This document shows, in pieces, positions 10,042 to 17,678 of a stretch of DNA of 64,000 nucleotides. Position 1 is the stretch's first letter. The number at the start of each line of letters is the position of its first letter. The notes beneath the pieces were generated by a model, which saw only the letters and a list, made by a program, of their open reading frames with translations, was not told the DNA's origin and did no database searches. The DNA comes from Streptomyces europaeiscabiei. GTDB lineage: Bacteria > Actinomycetota > Actinomycetes > Streptomycetales > Streptomycetaceae. Made by a program: the position numbers and the translations under genes. The DNA lies in NCBI RefSeq assembly GCF_036346855.1, contig NZ_CP107841.1:7134001-7198000 (forward strand). Reading direction: 5' to 3'.

Positions 10042-10080
10042 CTGGGGTCACCTTCCTTTGTGAGGGTGGCCCCAGTTTTC
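10042..10080 (+). terminator. Intrinsic terminator of rho
   Basis: CTGGGGTCACC (10042-10052) pairs with GGTGGCCCCAG (10065-10075), one G-U pair included, and is followed directly by TTTTCT. This is among the most textbook terminators in the window, and it belongs to the gene for Rho itself. Confidence 0.9.
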
Positions 10081-10151
10081 TATATGGGACACGTGTACGA
10101 TCACGGTCTTCATGCTCTGATCAAACCATTGCACTCCCAGGGGGGAATTGA

Positions 10152-11903
10152 GTGGCTAGACCTTTGTCCGGAGCCCTTGCCGCCGCGATAGCCGGGACGC
10201 TGCTGATGTCGTCCGCGAGTGGGGCGACCGCCGACAACGGCACGACGCCCAACGAAGCGGACGTAACGATCGCCAAGGCGATGGCGGCGGACGACACCGC
10301 GAGGGTGGCCGAGCGGGAACCGTCGTCGAGCGCGAGTTCGGACGGTGGCCTGGAGCAGTCCGCCCAGATCATCGGCGGCTCGGAGACCACGATCGGCTCG
10401 GCGCCCTGGATGGCGCAGCTCTGGTACTACGACCCGAGCCTGGACCTCGGGTTCTTCTGCGGCGGTACGGTCGTCTCGCCGACGAAGATCCTCACCGCCG
10501 CGCACTGCGTCGACAAGGACTACTACGACTGGGCCGCGTACGGCGAGATCGTCACCGGCACCGACCGGCTGCCCACGGCCGTCTACAACGACGACGGCAG
10601 CCTTGACCACGTTGACTACCACGGCGGTACCGCCACCGCGGTCTCACGTCAGTGGAACCACTCCTCGTGGAACGAGGAGGCGATCGACAACGACGTCGCC
10701 GTCCTGACGCTGGCGTCGCCGGTCAAGGCCACGCCGATCAAGATGACGACGTCGGGCGACACCACCTCGTACAAGGCCGGCACCAAGGCCAAGGTCTACG
10801 GGTGGGGCCGTACCAGCTCCAAGACCCAGGACATCTCGGAGACGCTGAAGACGGCCACGCTGCCGATCGTCAGCGACACGACCTGCGGGAACACATGGGG
10901 CGGCTACTTCGTCAAGGGCCACATGGTCTGCGCGGGTCCGCCCGCCGGCGGCACCGACGCCACGACCACCGCCACCTGCAACGGTGACTCCGGTGGCCCG
11001 CTCATCGTCAACAACAGGGTCATCGGCGTCGTCTCGTGGGGCGTCCTGGACTGCGTGGAGAAGGGCGCGTACCCGGTCTTCGCGAAGGTCAGCAAGTACG
11101 TCGGCGCGACCTACCCGAGGGTCGACGACGCCGCCATCACCCGTGACGGCAAGGCCGACGTCTTCCTGCGCAACAAGGAGACCGGCACGGGCTACGTCCG
11201 CGCCTCCACGGGCTCCAAGCTCGGCGACCGCAAGGCCCTGACCGCCGAGGGCAGCTGGACGGGCTACAACCTGGTCCAGCAGACCGACCTGAACCGGGAC
11301 GGCTACCAGGACTACGTGCTGCGCCGCTCCTCCGACGGTGACGTCTTCTGGCGGCGGTACGTGCCCTCGTCCAGCACCTGGACGACCACGCAGCTCTTCG
11401 ACGACTGGAAGACCCGCACCCGGATCGTCACCCCCGGTGACGTCACCGGCGACGCCCTGCCCGACCTGCTCTCGGTCGACTCGGCGGGCGCCCTGTGGAT
11501 CTACCCCGGCAAGGGCACCGGTTCCTTCGGTACCCGCGTCAAGGTCGGCACGGGCTGGAGCACGTACAACGCGGTAGTCGGTCACGGCGACTTCACCGGC
11601 GACGGCAAGGCCGACCTGATCGCCCGTACCAAGACCGGCTCGAACGTCTACCTCTACAAGGGCACCGGCAAGTCCGGCACCGGCGCCTTCGCCGCCCGCG
11701 TGAAGGTCCGCTCGGACTGGAGCGCCTACAACACGCTCATCACTCCCGGTGACGTGAGTGGCGATGGCAAGGCGGACCTCCTGGCCCGTACGCCGGCCGG
11801 CACGCTGTACCTCTACAAGGGCACCGGCAAGGCCACGAGCGAGATCTTCAGCACACGGGGCTCGGTCGGCACCAGCTACGCCCAGTACGACCTGCTCGGC
11901 TGA
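10152..11903 (+). CDS. Secreted trypsin-like serine protease with FG-GAP repeats
   Basis: A 583-residue exported protease. Residues 1-27 form a Sec signal peptide. A propeptide follows, and the mature enzyme should begin at I73 (IIGGSE), the normal trypsin activation point. The catalytic triad is H118 (LTAAHC), D181 (DNDVAVL) and S280 (CNGDSGGPL). From about residue 325 to the end there are several FG-GAP/VCBS-type repeats with Asp-rich loops (DLNRDGYQDYVLRR, GDFTGDGKADLIART, GDVSGDGKADLLART), likely a calcium-binding propeller that holds the enzyme to a surface or polymer. GTG 10152 has AGGGGGG upstream. It stands alone between two terminators. The natural substrate is unknown. Confidence 0.9.
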   Translation: MARPLSGALAAAIAGTLLMSSASGATADNGTTPNEADVTIAKAMAADDTARVAEREPSSSASSDGGLEQSAQIIGGSETTIGSAPWMAQLWYYDPSLDLGFFCGGTVVSPTKILTAAHCVDKDYYDWAAYGEIVTGTDRLPTAVYNDDGSLDHVDYHGGTATAVSRQWNHSSWNEEAIDNDVAVLTLASPVKATPIKMTTSGDTTSYKAGTKAKVYGWGRTSSKTQDISETLKTATLPIVSDTTCGNTWGGYFVKGHMVCAGPPAGGTDATTTATCNGDSGGPLIVNNRVIGVVSWGVLDCVEKGAYPVFAKVSKYVGATYPRVDDAAITRDGKADVFLRNKETGTGYVRASTGSKLGDRKALTAEGSWTGYNLVQQTDLNRDGYQDYVLRRSSDGDVFWRRYVPSSSTWTTTQLFDDWKTRTRIVTPGDVTGDALPDLLSVDSAGALWIYPGKGTGSFGTRVKVGTGWSTYNAVVGHGDFTGDGKADLIARTKTGSNVYLYKGTGKSGTGAFAARVKVRSDWSAYNTLITPGDVSGDGKADLLARTPAGTLYLYKGTGKATSEIFSTRGSVGTSYAQYDLLG

Positions 11904-11912
11904 AACACCAGG

Positions 11913-11935
11913 TGAGCCCGGTCCCACCGGGCTCA
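11913..11935 (+). terminator. First hairpin after the protease gene
   Basis: TGAGCCCGG (11913-11921) pairs perfectly with CCGGGCTCA (11927-11935) around a 5-base loop, beginning 10 bases after the stop codon. Confidence 0.7.
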
Positions 11936-11945
11936 TCCGTCACAC

Positions 11946-11979
11946 ACGGTGCCCATCGCTCTTATGCGATGGGCACCGT
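11946..11979 (+). terminator. Second, stronger hairpin after the protease gene
   Basis: ACGGTGCCCATCGC (11946-11959) pairs perfectly over 14 bp with GCGATGGGCACCGT (11966-11979), with loop TCTTAT, then TCGTTGTG. Tandem terminators seal the protease gene from the LCP gene. Confidence 0.85.
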
Positions 11980-12114
11980 TCGTTGTGCAACCCTTTCCCG
12001 GATTATCCCGTCTGACCGGACGGAGCGACCATGGAGTGTCATGGCCGCATCCGACCCGGCAGGCCTGGGCCTGAGCGCAGGGGGTAACCGACCGGAAAGA
12101 GAACCGAGGAGCAG

Positions 12115-13263
12115 ATGTCCGCCGAGAGCACGCCGGAGCCCGGCATATCGGGGAAGATCGGCACCAGCGGCCCGCGTCACCGTGCGGCCGGGGGCCGCCG
12201 CCGCAAGTCACGCGACGGGCACAGCAGGGCGGCGCTCGCCGTCCTCTGGACCGCCGCAGGCGTCCTGGTGCTCGGCGGCACCGGAATCGGTGTCCTGTAC
12301 TTCAAGCTCAACGAGAACCTCAAGAGCGTCGACATCAACCAGGCCCTCGGCACCGACCGGCCCCTCGACGTCGACAACGGCTCGCAGGACATCCTCGTCC
12401 TCGGTTCCGACACCCGCTCGGGCAGCAACAAGAAACTCGGCGGCGGCACGGACGACGGCAGTGCCCGCTCCGACACGGCGATGGTCGTGCACGTCTACGA
12501 GGGCCACAAGCGGGCCAGCGTGGTCTCCATACCCCGGGACACCCTCGTCGAGCGGCCGGAGTGCACCGACGCGAAGGGCAAGACGTACCCGGCCGCCTCG
12601 TACGCGATGTTCAACTCGGCGTACTCCACGGGGGGCGCGGCGTGTGCGGTGAAGACCGTCGAATCCATGACCGGTATCCGCATGGACCACTACATCGAGG
12701 TCGACTTCGCGGGCTTCGAGAAGCTGATCAACGTCCTCGGCGGGGTCGACATCACGACGACCAAGGACATCAAGGACCCCGACAGCCATCTGAACCTGAA
12801 GGCCGGGGAGCACACCCTCACGGGCAAGCAGGCGCTGGGCCTCGTCCGTACCCGGCACGGGGTCGGCGACGGGTCCGACCTCGGGCGCATCCAGCTCCAG
12901 CAGGCGTTCATCAAGGCCCTCATCGAGCAGGTCAAGGACGTCGGCATCCTCAGCAACCCGAAGAAGGCCTACGACCTCGCCGTCTCCGCGACCGACGCCG
13001 TCACCACCGACTCCGACCTCGACTCCGTCAAGGACCTCGCGTCCTTCGCGAGCGGCCTGAAGGGCATCGGCTCCAAGAACATGACCATGGTCACGATGCC
13101 CGTCCAGTACGACCCCGCCGACCCGAACCGTGTGCTGGTGGACGAGGCGAAGGCGAAGCAGGTCTGGGCGGCGCTCAAGGCCGACAGGACGATCCCGAAG
13201 TCGGCGACGAAGGGCACGGCGACGGGGTCCGCCGAGGGCGTGGTGACCGTCGGCCAGCGGTAG
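12115..13263 (+). CDS. LytR-CpsA-Psr (LCP) family cell-wall glycopolymer ligase
   Basis: A 382-residue membrane-anchored protein. A basic N terminus (about 40 residues) precedes one transmembrane helix (AVLWTAAGVLVLGGTGIGVLYF), then the extracellular LCP domain. LCP enzymes move teichoic-acid or other glycopolymers from undecaprenyl carriers to peptidoglycan. Characteristic residues are in DTAMVVHVY, SIPRDTLV and GLVRTRHGVGDGSDLGRIQLQQ, which holds the Arg/Asp cluster that binds the polyprenyl pyrophosphate. ATG 12115 has GAGGAG upstream. The name LytR implies a regulator, but the family is enzymatic. It is the only gene between the protease terminators and the rpmE promoters. Confidence 0.9.
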   Translation: MSAESTPEPGISGKIGTSGPRHRAAGGRRRKSRDGHSRAALAVLWTAAGVLVLGGTGIGVLYFKLNENLKSVDINQALGTDRPLDVDNGSQDILVLGSDTRSGSNKKLGGGTDDGSARSDTAMVVHVYEGHKRASVVSIPRDTLVERPECTDAKGKTYPAASYAMFNSAYSTGGAACAVKTVESMTGIRMDHYIEVDFAGFEKLINVLGGVDITTTKDIKDPDSHLNLKAGEHTLTGKQALGLVRTRHGVGDGSDLGRIQLQQAFIKALIEQVKDVGILSNPKKAYDLAVSATDAVTTDSDLDSVKDLASFASGLKGIGSKNMTMVTMPVQYDPADPNRVLVDEAKAKQVWAALKADRTIPKSATKGTATGSAEGVVTVGQR

Positions 13264-13265
13264 AT

Positions 13266-13440
13266 GGGCCGCGGGAACCGCGCGACCAGCCACGACGACC
13301 CTGCGGTCGCCTACCGGGCTGACGAGGCACCCCATGGCGCACACCGGCCGGGGGCGGGAGGCGCTCACCAGCGCTGACAGGGTGCCGCCCGCGCCCACCC
13401 GTGCCGCCCCAGCGGCACGACTGCCCGCAGCCGGACAGCG
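13266..13440. repeat. Dispersed intergenic repeat, copy 1
   Basis: It begins with a core related to GCGCGGGGAACCGCGCGACCAGCCACG (13266-13295). At 13398-13433 is a second module, CCCGTGCCGC-NNN-GCGGCACGACTGCCCGCAG. Both modules recur in the same order and at similar spacing at 47298-47480. The sequence fills the space between the LCP stop and the rpmE promoters. Confidence 0.7.
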
Positions 13441-13476
13441 GTGAGAGCCGCGCGTCCGGCCGCCGGGACCGCGGTG

Positions 13477-13503
13477 GGGAATACCTGAGCCCACCCCCTG
13501 GTT
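13477..13503 (+). promoter_or_regulatory. SigR-type (thiol-stress) promoter of rpmE
   Basis: GGGAAT at 13477-13482 is followed after exactly 18 bases by GTT at 13501-13503. This matches the SigR consensus GGGAAT-N18-GTT. rpmE is an established member of the disulfide-stress SigR regulon in S. coelicolor, so the match is in the expected place. It would raise L31 synthesis under thiol oxidation. Confidence 0.8.
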
Positions 13504-13532
13504 TGGGCAGATGGCACCAGTGCTGGCAGACT
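13503..13532 (+). promoter_or_regulatory. Candidate housekeeping promoter of rpmE
   Basis: TTGGGC (13503-13508) and CAGACT (13527-13532) are 18 bases apart, an acceptable match to a vegetative HrdB-type promoter. It overlaps the end of the SigR site, so the two would start within about 30 bases of each other. Confidence 0.45.
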
Positions 13533-13606
13533 GGTACGTCGGCTCCGGTTCACGCTCTCGCAGCCCGCGACAGCGACCCGGCGCCCTCCCGAAACTAGGA
13601 GACACC

Positions 13607-13828
13607 TTGAAGCGCGACATCCACCCCGAGTACGTCGAGACGCAGGTCAGCTGCACCTGTGGCGCGTCGTTCACCACCCGTAGCACGATCGAGAGCGGCA
13701 CCATCCGTGCCGAGGTCTGCTCCGAGTGCCACCCGTTCTACACGGGCAAGCAGAAGATCCTCGACACCGGTGGCCGCGTGGCCCGCTTCGAGGCCCGCTT
13801 CGGCAAGGCCGCCGCTGCCAACAAGTAG
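13607..13828 (+). CDS. rpmE: Ribosomal protein L31, zinc-binding (C+) type
   Basis: A 73-residue large-subunit ribosomal protein. It is the zinc-containing form, with Cys pairs at CTC in VSCTCGASF and at CSEC in [12 protein letters not shown]. Zinc-type L31 is normally replaced by a Cys-free paralogue under zinc starvation, a paralogue not present in this window. TTG 13607 is chosen because AGGAGA lies 4 bases upstream and LKRDIHPEY is the universal L31 start. It has both vegetative and SigR promoters. A terminator follows, and prfA is next. Confidence 0.97.
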   Translation: MKRDIHPEYVETQVSCTCGASFTTRSTIESGTIRAEVCSECHPFYTGKQKILDTGGRVARFEARFGKAAAANK

Positions 13829-13837
13829 CGAGCCCCC

Positions 13838-13882
13838 AGCGCCGGTCCGCGGTGCCCCTCCGGGGGCGTCGGGACCGGCGCT
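13838..13882 (+). terminator. Terminator after rpmE
   Basis: AGCGCCGGTCC (13838-13848) pairs perfectly with GGACCGGCGCT (13872-13882), followed by TTGCGG. The loop contains its own small GCCCC/GGGGC stem. Confidence 0.75.
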
Positions 13883-13965
13883 TTGCGGTGCAGCGCACAG
13901 GCACGGCCCACAGGCGCAGCCCATGGGTGCGGCCCACTCACAACGTCGTACAGGGAGCCGGAGAG

Positions 13966-15042
13966 ATGTTCGAGGCGGTCGAGGAACTGGTCGGGGAGCA
14001 CGCCGACCTGGAGAAGAAGCTCGCCGACCCGTCGGTCCACGCCGACCAGGCCAACGCGCGCAAGCTGAACAAGCGCTACGCGGAGCTGACCCCGATCGTC
14101 GGCACGTACCGCTCCTGGAAGCAGACCGGCGACGACATCGAGACCGGCCGGGAGTTCGCGGCGGACGACCCGGACTTCATCGCCGAGGTCAAGGAGCTGG
14201 AGAAGCAGCGCGAGGAACTGACGGAGAAGCTGCGGCTGCTCCTCGTCCCGCGCGACCCCAGCGACGACAAGGACGTCATCCTGGAGATCAAGGCCGGCGC
14301 GGGCGGCGACGAGTCCGCCCTCTTCGCCGGTGACCTCCTGCGCATGTACCTCCGGTACGCCGAGCGCGTCGGCTGGAAGACCGAGATCATCGACTCCACC
14401 GAGTCCGAGCTGGGCGGCTACAAGGACGTCCAGGTCGCCGTGAAGACCAAGGGCGGCCAGGGCGCCACCGAGCCCGGTCAGGGCGTCTGGGCCCGGCTGA
14501 AGTACGAGGGCGGGGTGCACCGCGTGCAGCGCGTGCCGTCGACCGAGTCGCAGGGCCGTATCCACACCTCCGCCGCCGGTGTGCTCGTCACGCCCGAGGC
14601 CGAGGAGGTCGACGTCGAGATCCACGCGAACGATCTGCGGATCGACGTCTACCGCTCCTCCGGGCCCGGCGGGCAGTCCGTCAACACCACCGACTCCGCC
14701 GTGCGCATCACGCACCTTCCCACCGGAGTCGTCGCCTCCTGCCAGAACGAGAAGAGCCAGCTGCAGAACAAGGAGCAGGCGATGCGTATCCTGCGCTCCA
14801 GGCTGCTCGCCGCGGCACAGGAGGAGGCGGAGAAGAATGCCGCCGACGCCCGCCGCAGCCAGGTCCGCACCGTCGACCGCTCCGAGAAGATCCGCACGTA
14901 CAACTTCCCGGAGAACCGCATCTCGGACCACCGCGTCGGCTTCAAGTCCTACAACCTGGACCAGGTCCTGGACGGTGAACTCGACGCGGTGATCCAGGCC
15001 TGCGTCGACGCGGACTCGGCCGCGAAGCTGGCAGCCGCGTAA
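13966..15042 (+). CDS. prfA: Peptide chain release factor 1
   Basis: A 358-residue release factor that reads UAA and UAG and triggers peptide release. The stop-codon recognition tripeptide is PST (in [12 protein letters not shown]), where E. coli has PAT. The catalytic GGQ is in [14 protein letters not shown] at about residue 235. The coiled N-terminal domain ([18 protein letters not shown]) is normal. ATG 13966 has GGAGCCGGAGAG upstream; an open frame extends further 5' but is not conserved. prmC, which methylates the GGQ glutamine, follows after 37 bases, so the modifier is cotranscribed with its substrate. Confidence 0.97.
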   Translation: MFEAVEELVGEHADLEKKLADPSVHADQANARKLNKRYAELTPIVGTYRSWKQTGDDIETGREFAADDPDFIAEVKELEKQREELTEKLRLLLVPRDPSDDKDVILEIKAGAGGDESALFAGDLLRMYLRYAERVGWKTEIIDSTESELGGYKDVQVAVKTKGGQGATEPGQGVWARLKYEGGVHRVQRVPSTESQGRIHTSAAGVLVTPEAEEVDVEIHANDLRIDVYRSSGPGGQSVNTTDSAVRITHLPTGVVASCQNEKSQLQNKEQAMRILRSRLLAAAQEEAEKNAADARRSQVRTVDRSEKIRTYNFPENRISDHRVGFKSYNLDQVLDGELDAVIQACVDADSAAKLAAA

Positions 15043-15079
15043 GGCACGTACGAGTAGACCAGCACGACGGAGGACTTGC

Positions 15080-15925
15080 GTGAACCTGCTGCTCGGGGAA
15101 GTGGCCCAGGCCACCCAGCGCCTGGCCGACGCCGGCGTGCCCTCGCCGCGCAACGACGCGGAGGAGCTCGCCGCGTTCGTGCACGGCGTCAAGCGGGGCG
15201 AGCTGCACACCGTCAAGGACTCCGACTTCGACGCCCGGTACTGGGAGGTCATCGCGCGCCGCGAGGCCCGTGAGCCGCTCCAGCACATCACCGGGCGGGC
15301 CTACTTCCGCTACCTCGAACTTCAGGTCGGGCCAGGGGTGTTCGTGCCGCGGCCGGAGACCGAGTCGGTGGTCGGCTGGGCCATAGACGCCGTCCGCGCG
15401 ATGGACGTCGTCGAGCCGCTCATCGTCGATCTGTGCACCGGCTCCGGCGCCATCGCCCTCGCGCTCGCCCAGGAGGTGCCGCGCTCGCGCGTGCACGCCG
15501 TGGAGCTGTCCGAGGACGCCCTGAAGTGGACCCGCAAGAACATGGCGGGCTCCAGGGTCGACCTGCGCCAGGGCAACGCCCTGGACGCCTTCCGCGACCT
15601 CGACGGCCAGGTCGACCTGGTCGTCTCCAACCCGCCGTACATCCCGCTCACGGAGTGGGAGTACGTGGCGCCGGAGGCCCGCGACTACGATCCCGAACTC
15701 GCCCTGTTCTCAGGGGAGGACGGCCTGGATCTCATCCGGGGCATCGAACGCACGGCCCATCGGCTCCTGCGCCCCGGCGGTGTCGTCGTCATCGAGCATG
15801 CCGACACCCAGGGCGGCCAGGTGCCCTGGATCTTCACCGAGGAGCGGGGCTGGGCCGACGCGGCCGACCACCCGGACCTCAACAACCGGCCGCGGTTCGC
15901 GACCGCCCGCAAGGCGCTGCCCTGA
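15080..15925 (+). CDS. prmC: Release factor glutamine N5-methyltransferase PrmC (HemK)
   Basis: A 281-residue SAM-dependent enzyme that methylates the Gln of the release-factor GGQ loop. A small N-terminal helical domain binds the release factor. The SAM-binding motif I is IVDLCTGSGAIALALA, and the catalytic NPPY is in VVSNPPYIPLTEW at about residues 183-187. GTG 15080 has GGAGG upstream. It lies just after prfA, its substrate gene. Its stop overlaps the ATG of a 19-codon frame, so translation may run through into sua5. Confidence 0.96.
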   Translation: MNLLLGEVAQATQRLADAGVPSPRNDAEELAAFVHGVKRGELHTVKDSDFDARYWEVIARREAREPLQHITGRAYFRYLELQVGPGVFVPRPETESVVGWAIDAVRAMDVVEPLIVDLCTGSGAIALALAQEVPRSRVHAVELSEDALKWTRKNMAGSRVDLRQGNALDAFRDLDGQVDLVVSNPPYIPLTEWEYVAPEARDYDPELALFSGEDGLDLIRGIERTAHRLLRPGGVVVIEHADTQGGQVPWIFTEERGWADAADHPDLNNRPRFATARKALP

Positions 15926-15984
15926 TGAGCACGCGCCCGACGACAACCCCCCAGCAGCAGTACGTGTACGAGGAGGCCCGCTAG
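15925..15984 (+). CDS. Possible 19-residue peptide linking prmC and sua5
   Basis: ATG 15925 overlaps the prmC stop (TGATG), and the frame runs 19 codons (M-S-T-R-P-T-T-T-P-Q-Q-Q-Y-V-Y-E-E-A-R) to TAG 15982-15984, which abuts the ATG of sua5. The ribosome binding site of sua5 (GAGGAGG) lies inside it. It may be translated by reinitiation and couple the two genes, or it may be accidental. No function is known. Confidence 0.3.
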   Translation: MSTRPTTTPQQQYVYEEAR

Positions 15985-16632
15985 ATGGCACGGCGATACG
16001 ACACCAACGACGCGACCGACCGCGCCACCGGTCTGCGCGAGGCCGCGTCCGCCGTCCGCCGGGGCGAGCTCGTGGTACTGCCGACGGACACCGTGTACGG
16101 CATCGGCGCGGACGCCTTCACCTCCGAGGCCGTGGCCGATCTCCTGGAGGCCAAGGGCCGGGGCCGCAACATGCCCACGCCCGTGCTCATCGGCTCCCCG
16201 AACACCCTGCACGGCCTCGTCACGGACTTCTCCGAGATGGCCTGGGAGCTGGTCGACGCCTTCTGGCCGGGCGCGCTGACCCTCGTCGCCAAGCACCAGC
16301 CGTCGCTGCAGTGGGACCTCGGCGACACCCGCGGCACGGTCGCCGTGCGCATGCCGCTGCACCCGGTCGCCATCGAGCTGCTGACCGAGGTCGGCCCCAT
16401 GGCGGTCTCCTCCGCGAACCTGACCGGTCACCCGGCGCCGGAGAACTGTGACGCCGCCGAGGCGATGCTCGGGGACTCCGTCTCCGTGTATCTCGACGGC
16501 GGTCCGACCCCCGGCAACGAGCCGTCCTCCATCGTCGACGTCACGGGCAAGGTGCCGGTGCTGCTGCGTGCGGGCGCTCTGTCGGCGGAGGAGCTGCGCA
16601 AGGTCGTACCCGACCTCGAGGTGGCGAATTGA
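15985..16632 (+). CDS. L-threonylcarbamoyladenylate synthase (Sua5/YwlC/TsaC family)
   Basis: A 215-residue enzyme that makes threonylcarbamoyl-AMP from threonine, bicarbonate and ATP for the t6A37 modification of ANN-decoding tRNAs. It consists of a YrdC-type domain only, without the extra Sua5 C-terminal domain. Characteristic segments are LVVLPTDTVYGIGADAF, KGRGRNMPTPVLIGS, FWPGALTLV and VAVRMPLHPVA. ATG 15985 has GAGGAGG upstream. It sits in the common actinobacterial order prfA-prmC-sua5. Its stop overlaps the next gene start by four bases. Confidence 0.94.
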   Translation: MARRYDTNDATDRATGLREAASAVRRGELVVLPTDTVYGIGADAFTSEAVADLLEAKGRGRNMPTPVLIGSPNTLHGLVTDFSEMAWELVDAFWPGALTLVAKHQPSLQWDLGDTRGTVAVRMPLHPVAIELLTEVGPMAVSSANLTGHPAPENCDAAEAMLGDSVSVYLDGGPTPGNEPSSIVDVTGKVPVLLRAGALSAEELRKVVPDLEVAN

Positions 16633-17300
16633 CGGCCCCTGACGCGGGGCGTGGCATATGGGACGGGGAAGAGACGCGGACCTTCACGGGGCTGCCGCGG
16701 GACACCTTCCGCATCCTCCACGTCAGCACAGGCAACGTGTGCCGCTCGCCGATCACCGAGCGGCTGACCCGGCATGCCCTGGCGGACCGGCTCGGGGACC
16801 CGCTGTGGGGCGGTCTGGTCGTCGAGAGCGCCGGGACCTGGGGGCACGAGGGGGCGCCCATGGAGGCGAACGCGGAGGCGGTCCTCGCGGACTTCGGAGC
16901 GGACGCCTCCGGCTTCACGGGGCGTGAGCTGCTCGACGAGCACGTCATCCGCGCCGACCTCGTGCTGACGGCCACCCGGGACCACCGGGCCCAGGTCATC
17001 TCCATGGGGCACTCCGCCGGGCTGCGCACCTTCACCCTGAAGGAGTTCACCCGCCTGGTCCGCGCCATCGACCCGACCACGCTCCCTCCCCTGGAGGAGG
17101 GCATGGTCGTACGCGCGCGTGCGCTGGTCCGCGCCGCGGCGGCTCTACGCGGGTGGCTCCTGGCCCCCACCGCCGAGGCCGACGAGGTCTACGACCCGTA
17201 CGGGGCGCCTCTGCCGTTCTTCCGGTCGGTGGGCGACGAGATACATCAGGCACTGGATCCGGTGGTGACGGCACTGACGGGGGTGCCGGCGCGGGCCTGA
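16629..17300 (+). CDS. Low-molecular-weight tyrosine-phosphatase-like protein, nucleophile Cys replaced by Ser
   Basis: A 223-residue protein of the LMW-PTP fold, longer than the usual 150 residues because of an N-terminal segment of about 28 residues and a mid insertion. The P-loop reads HVSTGNVCRSPITERL. In genuine LMW-PTPs this loop is V-C-x-G-N-x-C-R-S-P and the first Cys of CX5R is the nucleophile. Here that place is Ser33, and only the second Cys (C38) and the Arg (R39) remain. The general-acid Asp in YDPYGAP is kept. It may therefore be inactive, weakly active or a phosphate-binding protein. Start TTG 16629 overlaps the sua5 stop. Neighbours are translation and cell-wall genes. Fold sure, activity doubtful. 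Confidence 0.85.
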   Translation: MTAPDAGRGIWDGEETRTFTGLPRDTFRILHVSTGNVCRSPITERLTRHALADRLGDPLWGGLVVESAGTWGHEGAPMEANAEAVLADFGADASGFTGRELLDEHVIRADLVLTATRDHRAQVISMGHSAGLRTFTLKEFTRLVRAIDPTTLPPLEEGMVVRARALVRAAAALRGWLLAPTAEADEVYDPYGAPLPFFRSVGDEIHQALDPVVTALTGVPARA

Positions 17301-17582
17301 CTCCTTGGTGGGGTGTGGTCGGTGGGTGGAGTCCGGCTGCGGTGTCTTGAAGCAGGGGGCCCGCCGGGGCCGTGTGCCGCGAGGGGCGCGTCGGGGATCG
17401 GTTCCGGTGGTGACGGGGATGTCGGGGGTGCCGGCGCGGGCCTGACTCCTTGGTGGGGTGTGGTCGGTGGGTGGAGTCCGGCGCGGTGTCTTGAAGCCGG
17501 GGGCCCGCCGGGGCCGAGTGGCGCGGAGGGCGCGACTTTGGTGGTGATGGCGCTGGCGGGGGCGCCGGCGGGCTTGACCCCC
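17259..17582. repeat. Tandem duplication of the 3' end of the phosphatase-like gene
   Basis: The last about 40 bases of the gene plus about 75 bases downstream (17259-17373) recur nearly exactly at 17404-17517, a period of 145 bases. The shared string includes GCCTGACTCCTTGGTGGGGT and GGGGGCCCGCCGGGGCCG. A third, shorter and more diverged copy of the gene end (GGTGGTGATGGCGCTGG) lies at 17540-17582. Repeat 1 contains the true stop; the others are non-coding relics. The rest of the 378-base gap before the SHMT gene holds no obvious gene. Confidence 0.85.
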
Positions 17583-17678
17583 TGCGGTTCGCAGCGGTTC
17601 GCGGTGACAAAGTCGAGCATCCCGGGCGTCTGCGGCCTACATTGGTCGTACGTCACCGTCGACGCCCCGGAGTCCATC

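Noticed and set aside
17313..17678. N-terminal extension of the SHMT gene through the duplicated region
   Set aside because: The frame is open only by chance across repeated non-coding DNA. SHMT homology begins at the ATG 17679.
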